This document shows positions 27,032-38,237 of a DNA stretch of 64,000 nucleotides, piece after piece (position 1 is the stretch's first letter; every line of letters starts with the position of its first letter). The notes under the pieces are model-generated. The model had not been told where the DNA came from and made no database searches. It saw only the letters and a program-made list of their open reading frames with translations. Origin of the DNA: Promerops cafer (Eukaryota > Chordata > Aves > Passeriformes > Nectariniidae); contig VZSE01014381.1 of NCBI GenBank assembly GCA_013398275.1, positions 377,937 to 441,936 on the forward strand, given 5' to 3'. Made by a program: the position numbers and the translations under genes.

Positions 27032-30000
27032 GTGAGCGGGCTCGGGGCCACCGCGGGGGCCGGCATGAGCCCTGCTGAGCAGGGGCGACGTTTCTTTGCC
27101 TTTGTCCCTCAGGACCCGAGCGCTGGCACGAAAACTACCCCCTGGCCAAGGGCGACAAGCAGTCGCCCATTGAGATCAACAGCAAGGACGTGCAGCACGA
27201 CTCCTCTCTCGCCTCCTGGCACGCCAGCTATGACCCCGGGGCAGCGAAAACCATCCTGAACAACGGGCGCACCTGCCGCGTCGTCTTCGACGACAGTTTT
27301 GATCGATCAGGTCGGTTTGGATGTTTTGGGGATTGTTAGGAATCAAGGTTTGCAAAGCGCCGGGTATCAAAGAGCATCCTTTAGTATCCAGCCTGTGCAG
27401 GCCAGCAGAGAAAAGTCTGAAACGTAACATAAAAAAGGTGCTCCTGGAGCATGGGAAGGAAACTCGTAATGAATATTTTCACATGGCAGTTCTGTTCTGT
27501 CTTCTTTACAGCTTCCTAGAGGCTGAAATGTTTTAGGCTGCTCAAGAAGTTGTCTGCCCAGGGAACAGTATTGGAGAAAGATCCCGATTTGGCCAAACCA
27601 AATGCAGCCCATGGTGCAACGCTTCCTCTAAGTCATCTTCCCTCCATTTCCTCCCTGTCTGTCCCCTCCCAGTCTCCTCTTGTTTCAGTGTGTACATTCA
27701 CTCCTGGCTGCCCTTACTTTCTGCAGGTTGCTGGACAGGAATTTAGGACTCAAGTGTTTCATAGGCATGTCTGATCAGAATCAAATACAATGCTTGACAG
27801 TTCTGAAAGACCACGAGGAAGAATTTTGTAGACATTTTACCTTCATTTGTTGGCTTCTGCAATGCTAAGAGATGAGAATAAGTAGTAGTCACAGACTCCA
27901 TTTTAATTGGAAAAAGAAATATAGTTGAAGATAATTTTTTCCAATCACATGGAAACTTTTAAATGTTAAAAAGATTTGGTTTTATGCTAGAGAGATTTGT
28001 ATACTGTTATGAAGTGCAGTTTTCAAGTGCTTCACAGTATTTTAGCTCTTGAAAGGGCCACCTGTAAGAAATGAGTGGTAAATTAGTTTCTAAATCTGAC
28101 ATTGATTCAGCTTGTAAATGTAGGTAGATCACATAAATTCAACTCCTGCCTCCTATTGATTCCAGTGGGAAACTGCAACCAAATACTTTTGAGGAGTTAG
28201 GCCTTAGATTCTATGCTTTTTTTGTCCCATATTTGAAAGTGAAATAATAATAATAAAATAAATATTTTTCCACTGAAGGCTTCTACAGGAGGTTTACTCA
28301 ATATTACTCAATACTATACTGAGTTATGACTATTTATGTATGAACAAAGTAAAAAACTACAAGCTTAAGTCCCACCAGTGCTTTTTTTCTGGCCCTCCCC
28401 TTGATGGTTGTGACACCTACCAACTAAAAAGAGAAACTGCAAAGTTAAACCTCTTGCTCTGTGTAGGTATTCCAACTTGTAGGATATCAAGAATTCATTT
28501 GAGACCATTGGGCAAAAGAGGATTTCAATGTTAACTTTGAACTTCAAAGCTATTGGTAGAAGTTCAAACTTGAATGCTATTTAAACAAGGCCTTCTGGCA
28601 CTGCAGTTGTGAACTACATTATCAGCTTTCTGTGTAAGGAAACACGGCTCATTCCAACCTTAGGTAATGAATGAAAAATACATTTGAGAGCTTATGCTCT
28701 AAGCAGTCCCTGCTCAAAAGAATCTCCAGGCTGAAAGAGCAGGTGTGATGTTTTGAAAGTCAGAGTTGATGTCAGCTGTCAGACTGATGCATGGTCAGCA
28801 TTATTTGGCTAAGCACAGCAGAAGTAACAGCTTCTTAGTTTCTTTTGTTGGTGGCTCAAGAACAATTTTCTAACTCACTTGACCTAAATTTTATTGTCTT
28901 CCTTCACTTCCAGGAAATAGATAAATTTTTTTCCAATTTTTATTTTTTTTAGAAGCAGCTGACTATCTGTAACCATTGTTTAGTTTTCTGACCTGTAAAA
29001 AGTACACCAATCACAGACTGGAGGCACTTTTTGAAGCACCTTTTGGTTAATTTAACAGCCCTAACACCAATCTTTTTTAAAAAGACCCTTTCTTGACAAG
29101 AATCACCTGTGAACCCCCCCCTTCTCTCTCCATACCAGGAACTGTAGCGTGTCTACTCTCCAGGAGAAAAGAGGCTTGTTGGGCAGCTGGGGTTTGATTC
29201 TGTGCGTGACTCACAGCAGCTTCCCCAGTCTGCGCATCAAACAGAACTCCGACCACAGAATTTAGCCGCAGCCCCGTCAACCGGCGAGCGCTGCGGGCGC
29301 CTTGCGACGGGCTGGCTGCAGGAGGGGAGCTGAGGTGTGTCCCCGCGGGGTGGTGGCGGGTGCTGATGCCGTGTCCCTGCAGTGCTCAGAGGGGGCCCGC
29401 TGACCGGCGCCTACCGCCTGCGCCAGCTGCACCTGCACTGGGGCTCCTGCGACGGCCACGGCTCCGAGCACGTCATCGACGGCGTGAAGTATGCGGCAGA
29501 GGTAGGGCGGATTTTCAGCGGCAGCCTTCAGCGCTGGCTGGAATTTGACAGATTTTGCATCTGGACACCTTAACTACTCTCCCTCTTGAAAGTATTTAGC
29601 TATTGATTTTTCTCCGCCTGTGAAACTTGTGGGTACTGCTTAGCATGCAGCGGGATAAGTTGAGTCTGCCAGCAATTGTATCCCTGCAAGTATCTACTAA
29701 CATGGATTCCTTTTCTTCACGCCAGAGTTTTTTGCTGGTATCTTAGAATGTTTCAAAAATATTTGCGACAAAGCAATCTGTTATTTCCAAATAGGAAGAT
29801 CTGCTGAAGTTTTTTTGGCTTTTAGTCATTTCTGGTATAGCTTGAGTTACCAAGTTAGTTTCAGAAAGAATAGAAAAACTCCCTAACAGCACATTTGATA
29901 AGCTGACATTCAAAATTAGATTCATCTTAAAACTGATTCAGAGTGTGTTTTAGTTGCTGAACATTTCTGCTTTAAAATAGCTGTGTCTATTTTCAGGAAC

Positions 30001-33000
30001 CACAGAAAATATAATGTTTGGGTTGTTTTTTGGTTTTGGTTGGGTTTTTTTGTGTGTGTGTGTTTTGGGTTTTTTTGTTGTTGTTGTTGTTGTTTGTTGT
30101 TTGGGTTTTTTTGTTGTGTTTTTTTTTTTTTTTNTTTTTTTTTTTTTTTTTTTTTTTTTAATGTAAACCACTGCAGGGCTGTTGTCCTAGTTTGTTAAAA
30201 TTCATGAATGATTTAGGCCCTGAAGACTTCTTTGGGTCCTAAGTGTGAGTGAATTAACTATTGATGGTAGAGGATTGCTAGCAAAAGCTGCCTCCTTCCT
30301 CCACCTTATCTGAGAATAGGCTTAAAATACATACCTATGCCCACAAAAAATCCTGCAGTAGTGTTTTCCTGCCTTCCACCTACACTCTCAAGGCCCAGAG
30401 CTTGTAGAAGATTTGCCCACCTCTCACAGGACAAAACTGAGGCAGATATTTTCAGGGTCAATGTGCACAAACATTGCAGAGATGACTGTGGGTGATAGTT
30501 TAGGGATTTTTCTCCCTTTCCTTGACCACAGCCAATCTTTGCTAGTATTCTGCTTTCTGTGGTCAACTAAAGAAAAAAAAAATCTGCTCCCTCAAACTAT
30601 TTCTTGGATAGTTCAAGCACAGACTTTTTATGTTACTTTTGTTAGCAGTACTCATGTATTTATTGATGGGAGAAGAAAGCCTGGAATAGATGTACTTTAG
30701 CCACATTGCAGTCAAAGATATATGGTTGCTCCAGCTTTATCCTTAGCATAAAAATCCTTATCCTCAAGAGAAAAGAAACTGAGAACAATATATTCATTTA
30801 TATCAGGACAAATTATTTTTTTGTTATTTTAAAAAACTTTTTAAAAAATACTTTTTTTCCCCCTGTGTGACTGTGGTCCTGATGCTCCTTAATCTGAGAT
30901 TGCACACTGCTCGTTGCAGCATTTGTAGCTATATGCATGAGCTAGAGATTTTCTGGACAGGGATGCAAAAATTTGAAATATATCCTGAAAAGACATCATT
31001 GTTGAAAGTAGATATGAGAAAGAAATGTCAGATTATATCCCACAGTAGATATGATAAAGAAATGTCAGATTATATCCCCACTGCCTTCCAGTACAATGTA
31101 CTGAGAGTAGTAAGAGATACAAACCAGTAATGTATGCACTACGTACAACCCAGTGTAAATCCCTGAGCTGACATCTGCATAACCTGAAGATCTAAAAATG
31201 TACTTGAGATGAAGTGCATTATCAGCAGGTGTTTTATGCACTGCATGTGTGCATGTCATGTGCTTGGATTAAACTATTTATAGTTGCATTGTCTGATATT
31301 GTGCAGTAAACTCCATTTTCTTTGTCCTCTGCTTCAATTAAATGCAAAGCAATGCTTTATGGAAAGCATGAGCATGTAAAAGCATGGGAACAGCAGTAAG
31401 AAATACTTACAGAGAGTTTTCTTTTTCATGTCCATTCTTTTACTTACTGTGTACCACAATCTTCTCTTAAATTAATTTAAAGAGAAGATTGCACTGTTGA
31501 CAATTTCTTGTATTTATAACTGAGGTTTAATTGATTTTTAGTTACATATGGTGCACTGGAATCCAAAACATGGTAATTTTGCTGGAGCTTTAAAACAACC
31601 CGATGGTGTAGCTGTTGTGGGCATTTTTCTGAAAGTAAGTGGCAAATATTCAGTCTTGATAATTTTCTGTACTTTTCCTCTTTCTCTAGTGTCAGGGGAA
31701 AAGTTACCATTGTTTTTTTCCTGCACTGCAGCCCTTTCCTGTGATGTGCATTGAGTGAGGAGGAGCATCTGCATAGGCTGTTTCCTCTTGTCATTTGTCT
31801 GCTAGCAGGTGTTGTATCTATCTGTCAGCAAGGTTACGTTGACTGATTCCCTTCTCTGGTTTCTTGTTGATTCCCACACAAGCTGGGAATCAAAAGGAGT
31901 TCAATGAACCTACTCCAAAAAGAAAAAATTGATGGTAAAATAAGACCACTCAGCATTCTAACCTTGAAATACAGAAACTTTTAAACAAAATAATACAGTA
32001 CCAGTATTTCCAGATCGATTTTTTTTTTATAAATTCAATAGAAAGAAAGTAATCCTTGTATCAAATCTGTATGTGGTCTAGGACATTGAGAAATGCTAAT
32101 GGGCACACAGTCTAATAGTGATAAATTACAGAAACTTCAGTCCTTTTAGCTGCAGGTGAATATTTCAGCTTGAACACACCATCAGGGAATAGGTGTCCTT
32201 TTACTGTTTTATCACTAGTAAGTGGCATTTGTACAAGCAAGAGCAAGAGGATGTAATTAATTTTGCTACAGTGTCCCTGGACAGACTAGACGCAGTGTCA
32301 TTTTAATTCTATTACAGTGTGAGCCAACCTGACCTTTTCTCTTGTGGTTAGTCTGAATTGAAGGTCAGCACCTGTCCAGATTCTCCTCTAGGACTATGTC
32401 CCTCAATTATTCTTCCTTTGTTGTTCATTTTGGTCTATTTTAGGCTAAGGTTTTATGTTCTAAAACACAAAGCACACCACTATATTCCTATTAACCATGC
32501 TAAGGTCAGCTAAAAGGTCTAGAAAAGTAAGTAGTATCATTGTCTTTTCTGGCCCTCTTTCTCTTTTTCCTTCTTGCTCTTTGGTAAAGGAGCAGCTGTT
32601 TTCTCTGAATTTGTCATGTTCCATTACTGGCTTTTGGGATACCACTAAAACAGGACTGAATTATCTTCTGAGGAATTGAAGTTAATCTATTTTGTAACAA
32701 GACATGGCAATAGCAGTACATCTTACACATACTGCCTTTACTCTTCTGGGATGTCAGAGCTTTTGGAAGTGCTAAATGTCATGAACACAAGCAATAAAGT
32801 GACCCCACAGCTTGACGTCATCTAGACATGAATTCATCACGTCGTACCTCAAGTCTGATCTGACTGTGTATGTGCTGCAGAATGAGGTGTCTGCAGGAGC
32901 TACAGCCCTTCAGGCCACCGAGACTTCACCAAGTGCTCAGACATCTCACAGTGGCTGTGGGCTGCTTTTGAAGCAGCAGCCAAGGGTTAAGCCCTGGGTA

Positions 33001-36000
33001 GTGACACTGAGTGTGCAGTCCATTCCTCAGGCAGGCGTGATGCCTTGTAGGGTCCTTCAACACGTGTTCAAGCTGCAAAGCCAGCTACTGGAGTCTGCTC
33101 TTTTGGGTGTTCTTTGAACACACATCACTTTCTGTCAGTCTCTGCTGGATTCTCTGAGGCTGCTGTTGCCTAATGTGACAGATGGGATGTGCTGAATTTC
33201 TTTCAAATACTGTGGAAGATGATGAAAAAGATACAGTATTTGTGCTTTGCATTACAGGTTGGAAAAACTCCCAAACCAGAGATGAAGAGAATTCTTGAAG
33301 AAATTGAAAACATTAAGACCAAGGTATCAAAACAATTTTTGTGATATAATGTAGCTGGAAAGCCACAGAAGCAGGAATCAGTAGTTCAGATTCATATTTT
33401 GGCATCATTTTGACACCAAACAGTAGCACCAGAGATGATACATTGGATTGTGGAGCAGGATACTTTCTTTTGCTTAATTAAATATTTAACTCCTCACTCT
33501 TGCAAGTATTCTTGTTGAAGATGACTTTTTTATCAGTCCTTGCATACAAGGTTGATAGTCTTATTGGTCCTGCTCTGTAAAAAATATGCCAGTGGGCCAA
33601 TATCAAGAAGAAATTTTAAGCTTTTTGAATTTGAGGACAACAGTGGCAAAAAAAAAAGCATATAGCAGAGTCAGAAGTTTAGCTAGCCTAAAATGAGAAG
33701 AAACTAGTAGCAATGATGGAGCAGGCTCCCAGTCAGTGTAAGGGAGATTAAAAATGTTATTAGTTTTAAGAAGGAACTGTATTTATAAAAGGAATTACAT
33801 GGTGCAGTTTCTGCACCAGTCCTAAGTTCTCTCTTCCTATGATACTAGCACAAATATCATTGCAAATATATTCTAAACTGATTTTCAGTTTAATTAATCA
33901 CCTAAGACACCAATCCATACCTATGGCATAGATACAGCTGCTGAAGGGAGTTATTTGCAGAGAATTGCAATATTGCATCTATTGTCATTTAGCATTGTAA
34001 TTTACAATAAACTTAATCTCTAGGTATACTTTAGCAAGTCTACTTCATGATAAACTTTATGATTCTAATAATGCTAAAAGTTGTTTGTTGCTTTTTTTAT
34101 TTCACCTGGAACATGCCACCAGATCACCAAATTTGTAGGCATTTTTTTTGCAAGTTCACCACAATTCGCTGCATTTAATATATGTATGTGTGTGCTGCCA
34201 TTGATGTGCAGGTCTGAGCCTGACAGCTCTTCTCTCCTTTATAAGAGTCATATTAATTTTATTTTTTCAACTCAGTTTTCAAATGCAATTAAGTTCTTTT
34301 TGCTGAGGCAATTGAAGATTTTTTTTTTTTTCCTATCCATGCCCCCGCCTCAATGTCAATGGTATCTCTTTTGATGGCTTTCTTTCATAATGACTATGTA
34401 ATTTTTTTGGCCATTTACATGTAGCAGTTCTGGAAAAAGCAACAGTTGAAGTAAAGCAGAGAAAGATAAGTGCATATGCAAAGAACCACATGTTGTATTT
34501 TATCTCTTATTTCTTTTCTGTCATCACAGACTTTTTCCCAAGATTATTTATTTTTCACAAAGATTAATGGGTGGTATCACTGGTGTATTTATCACACATG
34601 CAGTTTCACTTGCTCTGATGCATCACAGGCAGAGGAGTTTCTTGGTCACTGTACTGTATTTACTGAAAAAGCACAATTTTGTGAACTTACAGAATAATCT
34701 TTTCAGGAAGATATAATTGGGGTCACTCTTTCTACTCTTAATTTGTGCAAGGATGCATAGAAACGATTTCAGCTTCTGCCACTCTGTTCTAATCTAGAGA
34801 AGATTCTTGACAGAAGGAGGAAATAGGAATAATATATCTTCCTTCCCAGAACTGCATCCAAAATATCAATAGAGAAGTGAACTGCATTTCCTTGGTTAGT
34901 TTTTGCTGCCCAGAGGGGACAAGGAATACTCATCACAGTCCTGTGGAGTTACTATCCTGTTTGGTGGCAGACTTACCAGGAAATGTTGTCTGATGTCTGC
35001 TTTCTCCCTTGTCTGGTGGTAATCACCTCGAATTGTTAGATATTTAGGACCCAGTACTCTTACAGGAAGTATTTTAATTTTTTACCAAGTGTAATAGTGC
35101 TAACAAAAAGACTGAGTGTCACCATGAATATATAACTAGAGCACAATCTAGGGAGGAGAGAGGTGCAGATTTAAATTCCTCCAGACAGAAGAGAAGATTG
35201 TAATGAATCTGGGATAAATGCCTGGCCACTATCCTGTTGGATAAAAAGGGTAACAGTACCAGCAGTGCCACAGGCTTTAACTTTTATCCCAATAGCCCAA
35301 AATAAAACACAATTTTGATAATTCCAGAATAGAAAAATGGAAAAATGAATTTGCTCTGATCCCACACAGTTCAATTTGTAATTTCTTTTAATTTATGAAT
35401 GTAATAAAAATGTCAGTTATTATTAATTGCTGTGAAAGTGCTTGACAGGAAGGAGATTGATTTCTTGCATGAATCTTGGTATTTAATTACTTCCTTTATA
35501 ATAACATAGATACTGATGACTTTTAAGATGCAGATCTCTAGAGTTACTGCAGAGAATTTTTTTGTTTCCCTAAGGGGAAGGAGGCTCCTTTTCAGCACTT
35601 TGATCCTTCAATTCTTTTCCCCAAATCTCGGGACTACTGGACCTACCACGGTTCGTTCACCACGCCCCCCTGTGAGGAGTGCATCACTTGGATTCTCCTG
35701 CGGGAGCCCATTGAAGTCAGCTCAGACCAGGTAAACTCCAGCCAGTTCTGCTGCTCCTTTGCCAGTTCTCAGCAGTGTCTCAGTACGTCAGGGTGATGAT
35801 TTTCAAGCCCTGTGTTACCTTGCACTCTTTGGTAGGGAAAGCTTTAACTGTGGACAGTGAGAAACTGCCTGAAGTATGGACTGTTGAAATGGGCTGTAAA
35901 ACCAACCCTGAGAATCAGGTGCTCTTGCAGGACACTTCCTAGGACAGCCTCAGCAGTGGTGTTCGGATCCAGAAAACCTGCTAGAGGGATCCAGAGGATC

Positions 36001-37106
36001 CAGAAAACCTGCTAGAGGGATCCAGAAAACCTGCTAATGCAGAAGTGCCCCTGAGCCACAAATTCAGCCAGCCCAGCAGCCCCAGTTCATTCTACGTGCT
36101 TTACAATTAAGTGGCAAATGAGACTAATATTGTGCTGGTTTCCTGGTTTAAGAAATTGGTGGTCCAGACTTTGACTTCTTAAAAGCTGTCAGTGAGAAAG
36201 ATCAAACAACCTACAACCTGCAAACTTGAACACTCATACAAATTATTTTACTACTTGCATTCACATAGCTCAAATGTGCATTTACAGAGGGAAGAAAAAG
36301 AAAAAAAAGCCTGTCTGGATAAGATGATATTTTTAGTTCTTGTGTCAAAAATATTTGCTATTTATACCACTTTCTGCTTCAGGAATACAAGTCCTTTCTA
36401 CTGAAATGGCTGTTCTCAAAATAGATTTATTTTGCATTTGGACAAAAGGGTAACAATTAACAAAGCAACACTGAAATTAAGTTAATTTGAATAACAGCAG
36501 TTGAGTGCTGAATTCATGATTCAACTTAATAATCCAGTTGGCATATCTCTGCCTTACAGATCAAAATACAAACTTCTGCACCAGCCTTTTCTATGACTGC
36601 CTTGCACTGACCTAGGTCTGGATCCTCCTTCACAAATAGCTGTATTTTCACAAGGTATTTGTCTGCAGTCCAGCTCCAGCAGGGTCACAGAAGGGCCCTA
36701 TTCTTTTTCCATACTGCAGGAATAAATCAGAGAAAAAATCAAAAGAAGCCCAGGCAAGGGTCAGATGGTGAACTGTTCTGTGGATGAAGTGTGAAGATCC
36801 ACAGAAACAGTGCAAGCTCCTGGGCTGCAGCAATCTTTATAAGTAATCTCAATATTGTTAGAGACTGTCACTGTCATTGTGTGCGTGTCACTATACAAGA
36901 AAATTCCTTTTTCATCTCAGAGTTTGTTCCAGGCAGTAAGGTCCACAGTGCTCCCACATGGACACTTGAACTTTTCTTCCTTGCAGATGGCAAAGCTCCG
37001 CAGCCTTTCCAAGAGTGCTGAGAATGAACCCGTGAGCCCTCTTGTTGACAACTGGCGCCCACCGCAGCCTCTGAAGGGCAGGATAGTGAGAGCCTCATTC
37101 AAGTAA
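26995..37106 (+). CDS. CA3: Carbonic anhydrase III-like gene A, complete, seven coding exons
   Basis: Cytosolic alpha-carbonic anhydrase, a zinc enzyme for reversible CO2 hydration. CDS is join(26995-27031, 27113-27310, 29383-29501, 31542-31634, 33258-33323, 35575-35730, 36987-37106), 789 nt, 262 residues plus TAA; every intron is GT-AG. Exon lengths 37/198/119/93/66/156/120 and phases match the cytosolic CA family. Seen in the protein: WGYDSDNG N-terminus, zinc ligands His95, His97 and His120 (94, 96, 119 in CA II numbering), Glu106, Thr199, and the CA III marks Arg67, Phe198 and PPCEEC. These point to CA3 rather than CA1, CA2 or CA13. Mammalian CA III is a slow enzyme abundant in slow muscle and fat; activity here is inferred. 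Oddities: Arg rather than His or Lys at position 64, one extra codon in exon 5, and no cysteines where mammalian CA III has Cys183 and Cys188. The start ATG sits in a good context (GCACCATGG) shortly after a TATA box. A CA3-like gene B lies downstream in tandem. Confidence 0.93.
27113..27310 (+). CDS. CA3: CA3-like gene A, exon 2
   Basis: 198 nt, the usual length for this exon, entered after CCCTCAG and left at GTCGGT. Encodes residues 13-78 and the first base of Val79. It contains QSPIEI and NNGRTCRVVFDD. The latter places Arg at CA II position 64 (codon 27268-27270) and Arg at 67 (27277-27279). Confidence 0.95.
29270..29530. promoter_or_regulatory. Local CpG-rich block over exon 3 of gene A
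   Basis: A short CpG-dense segment starts about 110 bp before exon 3 and ends shortly after it, with AT-rich intron on both sides. It is separate from the promoter island. It may be an intragenic CpG island or a product of GC-biased gene conversion. Confidence 0.5.
29383..29501 (+). CDS. CA3: CA3-like gene A, exon 3 (zinc-binding)
   Basis: 119 nt between CCCTGCAG and GTAGGG, encoding residues 79-118. It carries LRGGPL, RLRQLHLHWGS with zinc ligands His94 and His96 (CA II numbering), and GSEH with Glu106. The Phe93 of CA II and mammalian CA III is Leu here. The exon is much richer in G+C than exons 4-7. Confidence 0.95.
30018..30160. repeat. T-rich low-complexity tract containing an N
   Basis: Starts as TTTGG-rich text, passes through GTGTGTGT and (TTG)n, and ends in a long poly(T) with an N at 30134. 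It lies in intron 3 of gene A. The length is probably not reliable. Confidence 0.95.
31007..31080. repeat. Two-copy tandem repeat, 37 bp unit, intron 3 of gene A
   Basis: Two adjacent copies share AGTAGATATGA and AAAGAAATGTCAGATTATAT. Only about three mismatches separate them, which suggests a fairly recent duplication. Confidence 0.9.
31542..31634 (+). CDS. CA3: CA3-like gene A, exon 4
   Basis: 93 nt between TTTTTAG and GTAAGT. Encodes LHMVHWN with the third zinc ligand, His119, followed by the active-site wall residues Val121, Phe131, Leu135 and Val143. It ends GIFLK, as in mammalian CA III. Confidence 0.95.
33258..33323 (+). CDS. CA3: CA3-like gene A, exon 5
   Basis: 66 nt between ATTACAG and GTATCA. 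Encodes 22 residues starting VGKTPKPEMK and ending ENIKTK. The equivalent exon in human CA II and CA III encodes 21 residues, so this copy is one codon longer. It is the least conserved exon of the family, but the IKTK end is typical. Confidence 0.9.
35575..35730 (+). CDS. CA3: CA3-like gene A, exon 6
   Basis: 156 nt, the family length, between CCCTAAG and GTAAAC. Encodes GKEAPF, RDYWTYHGSFTTPPCEEC and ends SSDQ. Phe198 and the Cys203/Cys206 pair are CA III marks. The cysteines of mammalian CA III before RDYW (FDPSC and FPAC) are replaced by Ile and Ser. Confidence 0.95.
35965..36039. repeat. Short tandem repeat, 22 bp unit, intron 6 of gene A
   Basis: Three copies of GGATCCAGAAAACCTGCTA plus three bases. 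A nine-base partial copy lies between the first and second. Each copy begins with a GGATCC palindrome. Confidence 0.9.
36987..37106 (+). CDS. CA3: CA3-like gene A, exon 7 (coding part) and stop
   Basis: 120 nt after CCTTGCAG: 39 codons and a TAA stop. Encodes MAKLRSL, NEPVSPLVDNWRPPQPL and the C-terminus GRIVRASFK, a standard cytosolic CA ending. Confidence 0.95.
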   Translation: MAKLRSLSKSAENEPVSPLVDNWRPPQPLKGRIVRASFK

Positions 37107-38231
37107 AATCTCAAGTCTCACTTGTAGAAAATCCCTACATCACAAAAATGTAGTTAGTTTTTGCTGTCTACTGCTTTTCCTCTGGATCCAGGTCTGTGTT
37201 TCTCAGTTTGAAATTCTGACTGGTAGGAGTGAATCCGTTTTTAAAAGCAGAAAAATACTGTATGCAAATACTAAGCATAATAAGCAAATGTGAGAAGTAA
37301 TGATTCTTGACCACAAATGCCTCGGCATTTATGGTCACTTCTCTGCCTTGTGGTCTTGTAAGAAAAATAGGCTCAGTTTCAATATTTACAATTAACTTCA
37401 AAGGAAATACAGTAAGGCAAAAAAATGAACCAGTAGTTCAGGAAAGCAGAAATAATAGTAGATGAACAGGAAGGAAATACACTGTGATCTTGCTCAGACA
37501 CCTCACCCTCACAGGAGACATCCAAAGAATAAGTACTCCCTTAACATACCAGATTTTTCCCTTTCCTATCTTGTTCATAGTTTTTTATCCAAGATTAGAT
37601 TAGTGTTTGGAGGGTAAAATCAGGCATACTCAGTTTCTGTGAGAAGAAGTAAAGAGACCTTGCTGTCGTTTCAGCATTTGCTGTCTTTGCCATATCCTGC
37701 TGCTGCCATTGTTGATCTTTTCTTCTTTCACTGCTGCTGTTACTTCACCCATCCAGTGTAGAGTCCTGCTGGTATCATATTGCCTTGTATTTAGTATACC
37801 AGCCTTAGTATTGCTGAGGGAGAAGTGCCTTTCTTCTGCTACTCTATGTTATCTCCCAGAATGATGGAATTTTGATGGTCTGCCTGCTTTTCATATTTGA
37901 CACCTTAATGGTTTTGCCTATTAGGGATTTTGTTGCATATCGAAAGGATCTTTCTGGATGATTCATGAGTCATTTGTCATCCCCACTACTGAAAATTCCA
38001 GATTGTCACCTAAGTGTTTGTTTATTTGACTCTGTAGATGGAGAATATAAGTGGATTCTGTTTGGCTCAGTTCCTTTCTGGGGAGACACATCAGCTTTCA
38101 AATATGATCCAAGCAAGGAATTACTGGCAGACAGAAATGTCTAAATCAACTTCCCCTATCCTTCATCATTTAAACTTTATCATTTCAGTGTACAGGTACC
38201 ATCTAGGTTGAACCCACATACAGATCATGTG

Positions 38232-38237
38232 AATAAA
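38232..38237 (+). terminator. Candidate poly(A) signal of gene A
   Basis: First AATAAA after the stop codon, 1.13 kb downstream. Further AATAAA motifs occur at 39124 and 39183. The real 3' end cannot be chosen from sequence alone. Confidence 0.35.

Larger units (their letters stand above)
26515..27310. promoter_or_regulatory. CpG island over the gene A promoter and exons 1-2
   Basis: G+C and CpG content rise sharply at about 26515, in an otherwise AT-rich neighbourhood, and fall again just after exon 2. The block contains the TATA box, exon 1, the 81 bp intron and exon 2. Long frames on both strands here are side effects of high G+C. Confidence 0.85.

Noticed and set aside
26384..27078. Overlapping 170-198 codon frames on both strands around the gene A promoter
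   Set aside because: They arise from few stop codons in GC-rich CpG-island DNA. They are Pro/Gly/Ala/Arg-rich without domains, and overlap the real exon 1 in other frames.
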